A stretch of 64,000 nt of DNA from Palsa-506 sp963709075 (lineage in GTDB: Bacteria; Actinomycetota; Actinomycetes; Streptosporangiales; Streptosporangiaceae): NCBI GenBank assembly GCA_963709075.1, contig CAVPUY010000008.1, forward strand, positions 1 to 64,000, read 5' to 3'. Positions 42,914-50,361 of the stretch are shown here, one piece after another. The translations under genes were made by a program, and so were the position numbers. The notes under the pieces are model-generated. The model searched no databases. It saw nothing but the letters and a program-made list of their open reading frames with translations, and was not told the origin of the DNA. The first letter of the stretch is position 1. Each line of letters begins with the position of its first letter.

Positions 42914-43302
42914 CAGCATGCTCCCTTCCTGAAGGACCGTCGCGGTGGCCCTGGGCCCGGGAGCAAGACCGCAGGCATGCCAGCCGCGCCGCGCCGGTCC
43001 CCACCACGCGCATCGCTCCCCCTGTAACGGCGGCGTCACCCCCCAAGTTCAAAGAGAAAGCGATTATTAACGGGAACCCCTCGGCGGCATGCCCCCATTA
43101 CCGGCCGTGACAACCCGGCCAGCCACCGCACGCCCGCCCGCCACAACGCATCCCAGCCCGCGCCAGCCCCGCCCGCACGTCCCGCCCCTGCGCTCGCGCA
43201 TCCCACCGCCAGCCCCGCCAGCACATCCCGCCCCGCGCCAGACCCGCCATCGCGCACCCCCAGCCCGCTTTCGCGCACCCCCAGCCCGCGCCAGCCCATG
43301 CC
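42914..43302. other. Non-coding, low-complexity GC-rich stretch
   Basis: Contains the ribosome site of the upstream secreted protein, one copy of GATTATTAACGGGAAC (43062-43077) and loosely repeated CCGCGCCAGCCC-type sequence (43100-43300). Open frames here are compositional. Confidence 0.5.
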
Positions 43303-43367
43303 GGAAGGTGGTGGATCGCGCGATCGCACACCCAGGAAGGTGGTGGATCTCGCAATCCACCACCTTT
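43303..43367. repeat. REP-like palindromic element, copy B
   Basis: Two consecutive units begin GGAAGGTGGTGGATC. The first continues GCGCGATCGCACAC (43303-43331). The second forms a perfect 12-bp hairpin AAGGTGGTGGAT-CTCGCA-ATCCACCACCTT (43337-43366) followed by T, which could also end the leftward ctaG transcript. Confidence 0.65.
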
Positions 43368-43657
43368 GTAGTGAATTCAGCCCGGGAAATCAGTGAGTCT
43401 GGAGATGTCAGTGAGGCAAATGTGCCGGACTAGTTCCGCTGGACAGTGCCGCCGGAGGCCGGCCGCCGCCTCGCCTGCCGGTGGAGGGAGCGCAGCGGGG
43501 CGGGGCCGGTACCTGGCGGGCCGCCGGACCGGCCGGGGGACGGGGCCACTTGTCCCTCGGCACGGCCCAGCGGAGACCCCCAGATGGGGGTTGCCCGCGT
43601 TTATAGGTACGTATCGTGCCTTGGCCCGGTTCACCGGCAGCGTGATTTCGGCCGAAA
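43368..43657. other. Gap downstream of ctaG
   Basis: No supported gene on either strand. Frames present are short and Arg/Pro-rich. Confidence 0.4.
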
Positions 43658-44785
43658 TTAACGCCGCCGGCCTGGCTCCGACTCGTTCAGCCTGGCCAGG
43701 AAGGCGTTGTAGGCGGCAAGATGCTCGTCGTCGTCGATCCCGCCGCGATCCGACCAGTCGGCGCCTGCCGGCAGGCCAGCGGCCGCCGGCTGGCCCATGC
43801 CGGGCTGGCTCTCCGCAGGCCGATCCTCGCCGGGCTGGTCCTGGCCGGCCTGGTCTCCCACGGCCTGGCCGCCGGTTGCCGCGGTGGCGGTGCCCGGCGC
43901 GGGATGCGTGGCGACGAGGCTGGCCATGCTGGCCCGGCGGGCAGCTTCGAACCAGCCGCGGCCGGTCGCGGCCGGCCGGTCATCGCGGCTCCAGGCCAGG
44001 AAGACCAGCATCATCAGGCCGAACATGATCGCGTCGCCGCCGACCCACATGATCGCGCCGCCCCAGTGCAGGTCCTGCACCGGGCCTGGGGCCCAGGCAG
44101 GCCGCGGGCCAGCCGGGACCCCCGGCGTGCCGGCGTTGCCGTAGCCGAGCACGAGGCCGGTAAACGTGTCCACCGGCATGACGAGTACCAGGATGACGAA
44201 CCTGGCCGGGTAGGACAGCCGCCAGCGGATGGGCTCGCGCCCGAGGATCGGCAGGAAGAAGAGGAAGCCGACCAGCAGGAACGCCGCATGCTCCGCGTTG
44301 TGCACAGTCTGGTTGGTCTCCACCAGGTTGGCCAGGCCCGACAGGTGCGCGGCGACGATCGCCGCGCTGTAAGCCAGGAAGCCGAAGACCGGCCAGGTCA
44401 GGAAGCTGACGACTGGGGAGCGCACCACCCGCTTCACCCACGTGTGCAGCGGGTTCCTGCTCGCGTGCAGCAGCAGCGTGACCGGCTGGCCGACGATCAG
44501 CAGCGGCGGAGCAATCATGATGAGCATCAGGTGCTGCACCATGTGATCCCAGAAGAGCACGTCGTCGTAGGCGCCGATGCCACTCTGCGTGGCCACCACG
44601 ACGACGGCCAGGCCGCCGAGGAACATCCCGGTCCGCCAGAGCGGCCAGGGCCGGGCCGGATGCCGCCGGGCCACCCGCCGGGCGCCCCACAGGTAGAGGC
44701 CGGCCGCGATCACTACCGACGCGGTGACGACAGGCGCGAACTGCCAGCGGCTGACGGCCGCTTCCCAGCCGAACGGGGGCAGCAT
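43658..44785 (-). CDS. ctaG: Cytochrome c oxidase assembly protein, CtaG family
   Basis: 375 residues with seven or so membrane helices. Family features: WDHMVQHLMLIMIAPPLLIVG (conserved H residues), VVSFLTWPVFGFLAYSAAI, HNAEHAAFLLVGFLFFLPIL and LHWGGAIMWVGGDAIM. CtaG_2-type proteins help insert copper into caa3-type cytochrome oxidase in Gram-positives. The C-terminal 100 residues are an acidic/Gln-Pro-rich tail (GQAVGDQAGQDQPGEDRPAE), longer than usual. The ATG is preceded by TTTGGAGGAGGTT. A decayed small membrane gene ends 23 bases upstream and was probably its operon partner. Confidence 0.88.
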   Translation of the reverse strand: MLPPFGWEAAVSRWQFAPVVTASVVIAAGLYLWGARRVARRHPARPWPLWRTGMFLGGLAVVVVATQSGIGAYDDVLFWDHMVQHLMLIMIAPPLLIVGQPVTLLLHASRNPLHTWVKRVVRSPVVSFLTWPVFGFLAYSAAIVAAHLSGLANLVETNQTVHNAEHAAFLLVGFLFFLPILGREPIRWRLSYPARFVILVLVMPVDTFTGLVLGYGNAGTPGVPAGPRPAWAPGPVQDLHWGGAIMWVGGDAIMFGLMMLVFLAWSRDDRPAATGRGWFEAARRASMASLVATHPAPGTATAATGGQAVGDQAGQDQPGEDRPAESQPGMGQPAAAGLPAGADWSDRGGIDDDEHLAAYNAFLARLNESEPGRRR

Positions 44786-44808
44786 ATAACCTCCTCCAAA
44801 CGAGAAGC

Positions 44809-45244
44809 CTACCCACCGTCAGCCAGCCCGTGCGGGCGGTCACCAGTGACGGCAACCGCCACGACCAGCACTGCCGCGGTGATCGCGTACCCGTAGGCGT
44901 ACCAGCCGGAGACGACCCAGGTCCAGCCGGCCAGCCAGGCGGCCCACCCGGCGCCCGGAGTCGGGTGGATGTGCTGCCGGTACAGCGGTCAGCCCAGGCG
45001 GACGAGGCGATGTTCAACCCGGAGAACAGCGCCGACATCAATGTAAGAGCTGACCACCGTCGCGCTTCCCGGACGTGGGACACGAGCAGTGCGACGGCCG
45101 GGTACGCCAGCGCGACGCGAAATCCGGCCACGAAACGGCCGTCGAACCGGACGCGAGCGAGACCGTGAGACCGCCGAGCCCGAGCGACCAGCACACGACG
45201 GCGGCCCCGGCGGCCCAGACCGGCCACCGGTCCCGTTCCCCCAT
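44809..45244 (-). pseudogene. Frame-broken membrane protein upstream of ctaG
   Basis: From ATG 45244: MGERDRWPVWAAGAAVVCWS, LGLGGLTVSLASGSTAV. A second frame carries GRFVAGFRVALAYPAVALLV and ALTLMSALFSGLNIASSAWA, and a third carries LYRQHIHPTPGAGWAAWLAG, then WYAYGYAITAAVLVVAVAV, ending HGLADGG. Joined, these make a plausible 145-residue four-helix protein, so two indels separate the pieces. Likely a former partner of the CtaG gene; its family is not known to me. Confidence 0.6.
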
Positions 45245-45660
45245 GCGAGTCCCCTCGTCCGGCCGGATCTGGTGATCCGGCTTATCGCCACGCGCGCGCC
45301 GTCCAGAGATCCGGGGAGTGGATGGCGCATTTCCCGACTTTAAGCCGGGATTCAGCTGCCCGACTAGTGCCATAGATCAGCTACGACGATGCGGGGAATC
45401 ACTGGCGTGCACGGCTGGTCGGCCGCCAGTACGCGGGACCGCGCCGGGACTGACCATTGCTGAGCTTGCCCCAGCCGGACAACGACGCCCAGGACCCAGC
45501 CACGGCATGCAGCCGCCGCAACCGTGGCCGCGCCTGGGACAGCTCGGTATGAGAGGCTATGGAGGCCGGACGGCTCATGCTGGCCGGCGCTTGCCGTTGC
45601 GGACCAGCGGCAGACCACGGCGGTTCCAGCGGCCGGGGTCTGGACCGGAGTCCGCGGCCG
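45245..45660. other. Non-coding gap before tRNA-Ser(TGA)
   Basis: No supported gene. Open frames on both strands lack ribosome sites and protein-like composition. Confidence 0.4.
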
Positions 45661-45749
45661 GGAGGGTTCGCCTAGTGGCCGATGGCGGCGGTCTTGAAAA
45701 CCGCTAGGGCTGGTGACAGTCCTCGTGGGTTCAAATCCCACACCCTCCG
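45661..45749 (+). tRNA. tRNA-Ser (anticodon TGA)
   Basis: Complete class II cloverleaf: acceptor GGAGGGT/ACCCTCC, anticodon loop CTTGAAA giving TGA (reads UCA and other UCN), long variable arm, T loop TTCAAAT, discriminator G. CCA is not encoded (CTG follows). Confidence 0.96.
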
Positions 45750-45912
45750 CTGACCTGAGAAAATCGTGCCTGACCAGCGCGAATGCTGCTGGCGGCCTGC
45801 CTCGCCACCGAGGAGGAGGCGGTACGCGCTCCAGGGCAGATCGCTGACGACACTGGGCGCTAGCACAAGTACGTCAAGTTGATGTACCACGAGGAATCCC
45901 CGGAAGGTGGCC

Positions 45913-46431
45913 ATGACAAGTAATCGGAATGAGGACGCCGAGAACCAGGCGCTGCTGGCCTTCCTCGCCGCCCAGCGTGACGCGGTGCTGTCCATCGTGG
46001 CGGGGCTGGACGAGGACTCGTGGCACCGGTCGGTTGTGCCGTCGGGCTGGACGCCGGCCGGGCTGGTTGAGCACCTGGGCGGGGCAGAGTGGCACTGGTT
46101 CCAGGGGGTCGTGGCCGGCAAGCACCCCGAGCCAGCGCCTGGGGATGAGGACCTGACTCCCTATGACCCGACGGCAGCATTCGTCTGTGACGAGCCCTCC
46201 GCGGAGATTATCAATTTTTACCGCGACCAGTGCGCAAGCTCGGATGCGGTGCTGGCGGTGACACCGCTATCGGCGCGGCCGCGCGGCAGGCACGGTGTCC
46301 CCGGGCAAGACGAACCGCCGGATGTGCGCTGGGTCGTGCTGCACATGATCGAGGAGACCGCGCGACATGCCGGTCACCTGGACATCGCCCGGGAACTCGT
46401 CGACGGCGAGACCGGGCTCGGGCCGCGCTGA
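45913..46431 (+). CDS. DinB-family (DUF664) protein
   Basis: 172 residues with the four-helix DinB plan: RDAVLSIVAGLDEDSWHRSV, a first His motif in LVEHLGGAEWHWF and the C-terminal HMIEETARHAGHLDIARELV. The three His positions match the metal site of DinB/mycothiol-dependent transferases. The ATG at 45913 is chosen over GTG 45907 because GGAAGG then sits at proper distance. Probably a thiol transferase-like enzyme; substrate unknown. Confidence 0.85.
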   Translation: MTSNRNEDAENQALLAFLAAQRDAVLSIVAGLDEDSWHRSVVPSGWTPAGLVEHLGGAEWHWFQGVVAGKHPEPAPGDEDLTPYDPTAAFVCDEPSAEIINFYRDQCASSDAVLAVTPLSARPRGRHGVPGQDEPPDVRWVVLHMIEETARHAGHLDIARELVDGETGLGPR

Positions 46432-46688
46432 CCGGCCTGCTGCCATCCCTTCTGCAAGCCCGGTAGATCGAGGCCGGTCACCCCGCCTGACCGAGCCAAA
46501 TCAACTAGGTCGGCTCGGCTGCGCACTACCTTGATGCGGGTTAGGTCACCACCGGGTTACCCAGCTTGGAGATTGTGCAGTAGCCGCCTGGAGCGCTGTG
46601 CGGGAGGGACACCGCGGCGTGCCGCTGCGGTCGCGACCGCAGTGGACGCTCGCTGATCAAAGGATCGGAATTCAGGAAGGGATACGAG

Positions 46689-47210
46689 ATGACTGGTGAC
46701 GCAAGCACGGGCGCCCGGCTCCTGGGCACCCTGGGGACCGCAGATGGCAAGGGCGTCGTGCGCGTGGCTGACCACTTCGATGCTGATATCGAAACCGTAT
46801 GGTCTGCGCTCACCGATCCCTCGCGTCTGGCCAGCTGGTGGGGCGAGGTTGAGGGAGACCTGCGACTGGGCGGCGAGTATCGCGAGCGGGTTTTTGCCAG
46901 CGGATGGGAAGGCACAGGGCGGGTGGAAGCCTGCGTAGCCCCGCGGCGGCTGCTGGTGCTGCACAGGGAACCAGACCAGTCTGAGGACCAGTCCATCGAG
47001 GTCACGCTGACCGCCGACGGCGGCCAGACCACTGTGGTCTGGGAGGAGCGCGGCATGCCGGTGGCCTACCTCGCCGGTTACGGGGCGGGGATCCAGGTCC
47101 ATGTTGAAGATCTCGGCGCTTACCTCGCGGGGCGGGAGCGCTGCGACGCCGGTGCGCGGATGGGCGAGCTTTTCCCCGCCTACGAGCCCCTGGCCGCCAA
47201 GGTCAGCTAG
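46689..47210 (+). CDS. SRPBCC/AHSA1-domain protein
   Basis: 173 residues. AHSA1 signature at the start of the fold: HFDADIETVWSALTDPSRLA followed by SWWGEVEGDLRLGGEYRERV, and later VEACVAPRRLLVLH. A helix-grip fold that binds hydrophobic small molecules; often a partner of ArsR-type regulators or detoxification genes. A ribosome site (AGGAAGGG) lies nine to ten bases before the ATG. No operon partner is evident. Confidence 0.85.
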   Translation: MTGDASTGARLLGTLGTADGKGVVRVADHFDADIETVWSALTDPSRLASWWGEVEGDLRLGGEYRERVFASGWEGTGRVEACVAPRRLLVLHREPDQSEDQSIEVTLTADGGQTTVVWEERGMPVAYLAGYGAGIQVHVEDLGAYLAGRERCDAGARMGELFPAYEPLAAKVS

Positions 47211-47344
47211 GGAAGCCGACGGCTGGCCCCGGCTGGACACCGACGCGGAGTTCAGCAGCTCGGTGACGGATGCTTGATCGCTCCGTTCATCCGGGTCCCC
47301 GGGCTTAGCACCCGGTCCAGGCAGTCAAACCTGGAGTGACAGTC

Positions 47345-47668
47345 TTACAGTTCCGGCTCCCCCGGCCCGTCAGTGCCTGCAGGGTCCTTGGCGTACATGA
47401 GGCTGTAGTCGTCCTGCAGCCCGTCTAGTAGAGCGGGGAGCATGAGGAAGATCGCGCCCGCCAGCACTCCCTCGCCGTTTGACAGCCTGGCCTCAACCCG
47501 GTCGATCCGCGCCCGCACGAGAGTCCCCTCCACAACTGCGTTGAACAGCAGCCGGTAGGTATCTCTAGTTTCTGTCGCTTGCCGTTCCCGGGCCCGGCAT
47601 TGTCGCCGACCGCAGGCCGGCGGGTGCTGACCAGGCTCAGGTTCGGGCCGATGCGGAGCGAGCGACAT
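47345..47668 (-). CDS. Hypothetical protein downstream of small membrane protein
   Basis: 107 residues if started at ATG 47668 (MSLAPHRPEPEPG). The C-terminal 70 residues look like a real folded domain (TYRLLFNAVVEGTLVRARID, RVEARLSNGEGVLAGAIFLM, LPALLDGLQDDYSLMY), while the first 35 are low-complexity. The chosen start overlaps the upstream gene by 32 bases, and an N-terminal frame break is possible. Function unknown. Confidence 0.4.
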   Translation of the reverse strand: MSLAPHRPEPEPGQHPPACGRRQCRARERQATETRDTYRLLFNAVVEGTLVRARIDRVEARLSNGEGVLAGAIFLMLPALLDGLQDDYSLMYAKDPAGTDGPGEPEL

Positions 47669-47924
47669 TGAGGTACCAGTAGCCGCCCGCGAGATTGAGC
47701 GCACCGATGACCAGGAAGAAGGCTGCCCATCCGTAGACGCCGTACGACAGGCACACGACGCCCGCGGCGGCCGCGACACACCCGCCGGCAATACGCCCGG
47801 TCCCGAAGACGCGGAGGTGGCGGTACTCATAGGGCACGATCAGGCGTTGCATGCCGGGTCGCGGGGGAGTTGCCCACCACCCGCGCAGGCCTTTCGCAGC
47901 GGTGTTGCCGTTGGGTGCGTTCAT
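47637..47924 (-). CDS. Small two-helix membrane protein
   Basis: 95 residues: a polar start (MNAPNGNTAAKGLRGWWATP), a PYEYRHLRVFGTGRIAGG segment and two membrane helices (VAAAAGVVCLSYGVYGWAAF and FFLVIGALNLAGGYWYLNVA). AGGAGGC sits upstream of the ATG. An AT-rich region with a TATCA-GTT-TGATA palindrome lies 56-68 bases upstream and probably controls it. I recall homologues in many actinomycetes but no function. Confidence 0.65.
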   Translation of the reverse strand: MNAPNGNTAAKGLRGWWATPPRPGMQRLIVPYEYRHLRVFGTGRIAGGCVAAAAGVVCLSYGVYGWAAFFLVIGALNLAGGYWYLNVARSASART

Positions 47925-47979
47925 CGGGATGCCTCCTGTGAGGCTGTGGTGTCGGCCACCCGATCACCTGTAAATATGA

Positions 47980-47992
47980 TATCAGTTTGATA
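47980..47992. promoter_or_regulatory. AT-rich palindrome, candidate operator
   Basis: TATCA-GTT-TGATA inside ATGATATCAGTTTGATAG, an AT-rich island in very GC-rich DNA, upstream of the leftward small membrane protein. It also overlaps a second small palindrome (TGATATCA, 47977-47984). Confidence 0.5.
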
Positions 47993-48195
47993 GACGGCTT
48001 GTCAAAGGTGGCGTCCAACGGCCGCCTGGGACGGCGCGTCGGCCAGCGTGACCTTCACCGGCGAACTTCGCCGGGCCCTCGAAGCCATCAACGGCCACCG
48101 GCTGACTTGCGTACTAGCGTGGCCGAAGTCGGGTCTGCACCCGCTACGGATGGTCCGACAGCACGCGATGAGGCAGCTCGCGGTGCGCCGATAGG

Positions 48196-49008
48196 ATGGA
48201 GGCGCGGGAGGTGCAGAGGTTGTCTGGGCCGACTGATCGCCAACGACTGCCGCTACTGGAGCATGAGGATCTGACCGGTGAGGCGGTCATCGAGCCGAGC
48301 CGGCTGATCCGCCCGGTCGATGCGCCGACGGTCGCCGTGGCGTGCTTCTTCCGTGATGTCGTCGAGGAACTCTCCGGCCGTCAAGACGCGGGGCCAGTGT
48401 GCCGCCTGCACAGCGAGATGGGTCCGGCATCGTTGTGGGAGATCGAGCACCGGGGTGTACGGCTGGGCGTGTTCCATCCCGGAGTCGGGGCGCCGCTGGC
48501 CGGTGCCATGCTCGAGCAGGTCATCGCCCGAGGAGTTCGCGGAGTCATCGCCTGCGGTGCGGCCGGGGCGCTGGTACCGGAACTGGTGATGGGGCACGCG
48601 GTGATCTTGACCGGCGCTGTGCGCGACGAGGGCACGTCCTTCCACTACCTGTCGGCCGGCCGGGTCGTCTCGGCTGACCCGGGTCCGGCTGAGAACCTGG
48701 CCGACGCGCTTAGCGCCGCCGGCGTGGAGACGACGCACGGCCTGAGTTGGTCGATGGACGCCATCTACCGCGAGACCCGGGCCCGAGTCTCGCGCCGGGT
48801 GGAGGAAGGGTGTCTAGTCGTCGAGATGGAAGCGTCCGCGCTGATGGCGATCGCCCGCTACCGCTCCATCCCGTTCGGCGAGGTGGTGATGGCCGGAGAC
48901 TCGCTGGCCGGCCGGGAGTGGCAGCATCGTGGGTGGATGACGGCCAAATCGGCGCGCCGGCAGTTGTTCGCCTCGGCCGCGGACGCCGCCGTCGCGTTGA
49001 CGAGGTGA
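48196..49008 (+). CDS. Nucleoside/uridine phosphorylase-like (PNP_UDP_1) protein
   Basis: 270 residues. PNP_UDP_1 core: RGVRLGVFHPGVGAPLAGAM, RGVIACGAAGALVPELVMGH (phosphate-binding Gly/Ala-rich loop) and GCLVVEMEASALMAIARYR, with the E-M-E motif that recognises ribose. It splits nucleosides by phosphorolysis; the base specificity cannot be read. A TTG at 48220 with GGGAGG eight bases upstream may be the true start; the ATG at 48196 has a poor site. A 48-codon open frame from GTG 48048 just upstream (VTFTGELRRALEAINGHRLT) could be a remnant of another gene. Confidence 0.82.
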   Translation: MEAREVQRLSGPTDRQRLPLLEHEDLTGEAVIEPSRLIRPVDAPTVAVACFFRDVVEELSGRQDAGPVCRLHSEMGPASLWEIEHRGVRLGVFHPGVGAPLAGAMLEQVIARGVRGVIACGAAGALVPELVMGHAVILTGAVRDEGTSFHYLSAGRVVSADPGPAENLADALSAAGVETTHGLSWSMDAIYRETRARVSRRVEEGCLVVEMEASALMAIARYRSIPFGEVVMAGDSLAGREWQHRGWMTAKSARRQLFASAADAAVALTR

Positions 49009-49135
49009 CCGGGTTCCAGATGCAACGGTGCCGCCCGGGCGATCGAGCAGGGGCCGCCCGGACAGGTGCCCGCGCCGCTGTCTGGCTGGATGCATGAGAA
49101 GCCGTGGAAAGAGGCGCGGTGGTGTAATTGCCTGG

Positions 49136-49183
49136 ATGCTTGACGACGTCGAGCTCCGGGAGTTGCGGATCTTCCTGGCACCG
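49136..49183 (+). pseudogene. LysR-type regulator N-terminal remnant
   Basis: MLDDVELRELRIFLAPA is the typical opening of actinobacterial LysR regulators (the HTH starts VELRELRIFLAVAEEL). Homology stops after about 16 codons at the msrA 3' end. The remainder of the gene is absent. Confidence 0.4.
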
Positions 49184-49193
49184 GCTCGGTTTG

Positions 49194-49708
49194 TCAGGCC
49201 GCGGTCTCGCGGTGTGGCAGCTTCCAGCCTGGCCGCGGAAAGTGGCGGGTGTAGCCGTCCGGGTAGTGCTGGAGATAGTCCTGGTCTTCGGCCTCGGCCT
49301 CCCAGAAGGGGCCGGCCTCGCTGATCTCGGTGACGATCTTGCCGGGCCAGAGGCCGGAGGCCTCGACGTCGGCGATCGTATCCTCGGCGACCTGGCGCTG
49401 CCCGTCGGTCGTGCAGAAGATCTCGGAGCGGTAATCGGAGCCGGTGTACTTGCCCTGACGGTCCTTGGTCGTCGGGTCGTGGATCTGGAAGAAGAACTCG
49501 AGGATGTCCCGGTATGAGGTCCGCTCGGGGTCGAAGACGATCTCGACGGCCTCGGCGTGGCCCGGATAGTCGCCATCGGTCGGGTTCTCGTTCTCGCCGC
49601 CGGTGTAGCCGACGCGGGTGGAGATCACCCCGTCACGGTGCCGAAGCAGCTCCTGCATTCCCCAGAAACAGCCCCGGCGAGGATCGCGGTCTCGGTGTTG
49701 TCCGTCAT
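49194..49708 (-). pseudogene. msrA: Peptide-methionine (S)-S-oxide reductase, frame break at active site
   Basis: From ATG 49708: MTDNTETAILAG; the expected GCFWGMQELL follows only after a one-base shift. The sequence has four Gs where five would keep the frame (CTCGCCGGGGCTG). The rest is a normal MsrA: RVGYTGGENENPTDGDYPGH, EAVEIVFDPERTSYRDILEF and QIHDPTTKDRQ(G)KYTGSDYRS. Span 3n+2, i.e. one base missing. The break falls exactly at the catalytic Cys codon (GCFWG). An internal start at MQELLRH would lack the Cys. Either inactivated or a homopolymer error. Confidence 0.8.
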
Positions 49709-50361
49709 GGCGCGCCCCCTCCCCGACGTTCGCTTCCCAGCTTAGCCTCGGGGACGTCGCCGAAGTTGCTTACGGCCCAGCCGCCCACGGCCCAGCCGCC
49801 AACGGCCCAGTCCGCCGCCTGCCCCGCCGAGGCTTGCGCGCCAGCACCTGGGCGCATCGCTCGCCCGGGCCGTCAGAATGTGACGAACGGCAGGCTGGCC
49901 CTCGCGGCACCAGTCCCCGATCCGTATCTTGCTCCGGCCAGATCTCGATCGGCCAGCTCGAACTCGGTGTGCCCCGGGTAAGGAGACGTCAGGCTGTTCC
50001 ACGACTCGGCCAGCTGAGTGCGACCGGCGCCAGGGAGACTGCGGCCGTACCGGCCAGGTACTCAAAGCCGTCAGCGGCAGCCGCTCCCCGGCCGGGCTAT
50101 GGCCGGCGTGTGAGCCGCCGCTCTGCAGTATCGCAGTATTGCAGTACTGCAGTATCACCTAGCGCAGGATCTCCACCAGCAGCACCCCGGCCCTGGGCTG
50201 CCGCCACGCCGGGACACCGGGCCGCAGGGCCGGCTGAGGAACACCGCATGACCCGCGGCGCGAATGCGGCAGGACCCGCGGCGCGAATGCGGCAGGACCA
50301 GCGATGGGAAGATCGTGAAAGTCCCGCGGAGCACCGGCTGCGCGGGCCGGAAGGGATTGCG
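49709..50361. other. Gap with 8-bp repeat array
   Basis: No gene is supported. It holds short direct repeats (AACGGCCCAGCCGCC-like at 49770-49815), the 8-bp array at 50125-50156 and, near the end, a possible alternative ATG (50248) for the TPR gene. Confidence 0.45.
50125..50156. repeat. Four tandem 8-bp repeats GCAGTATN
   Basis: GCAGTATC, GCAGTATT, GCAGTACT, GCAGTATC without spacers, about 205 bp before the TPR-protein start. Regular and AT-richer than its surroundings; could be a protein-binding array or slippage-prone microsatellite. Confidence 0.75.

Noticed and set aside
43036..43363. Overlapping Gly/Arg-rich minus-strand frames
   Set aside because: Low-complexity translation of loosely repeated GC-rich DNA; no ribosome site at the candidate starts.
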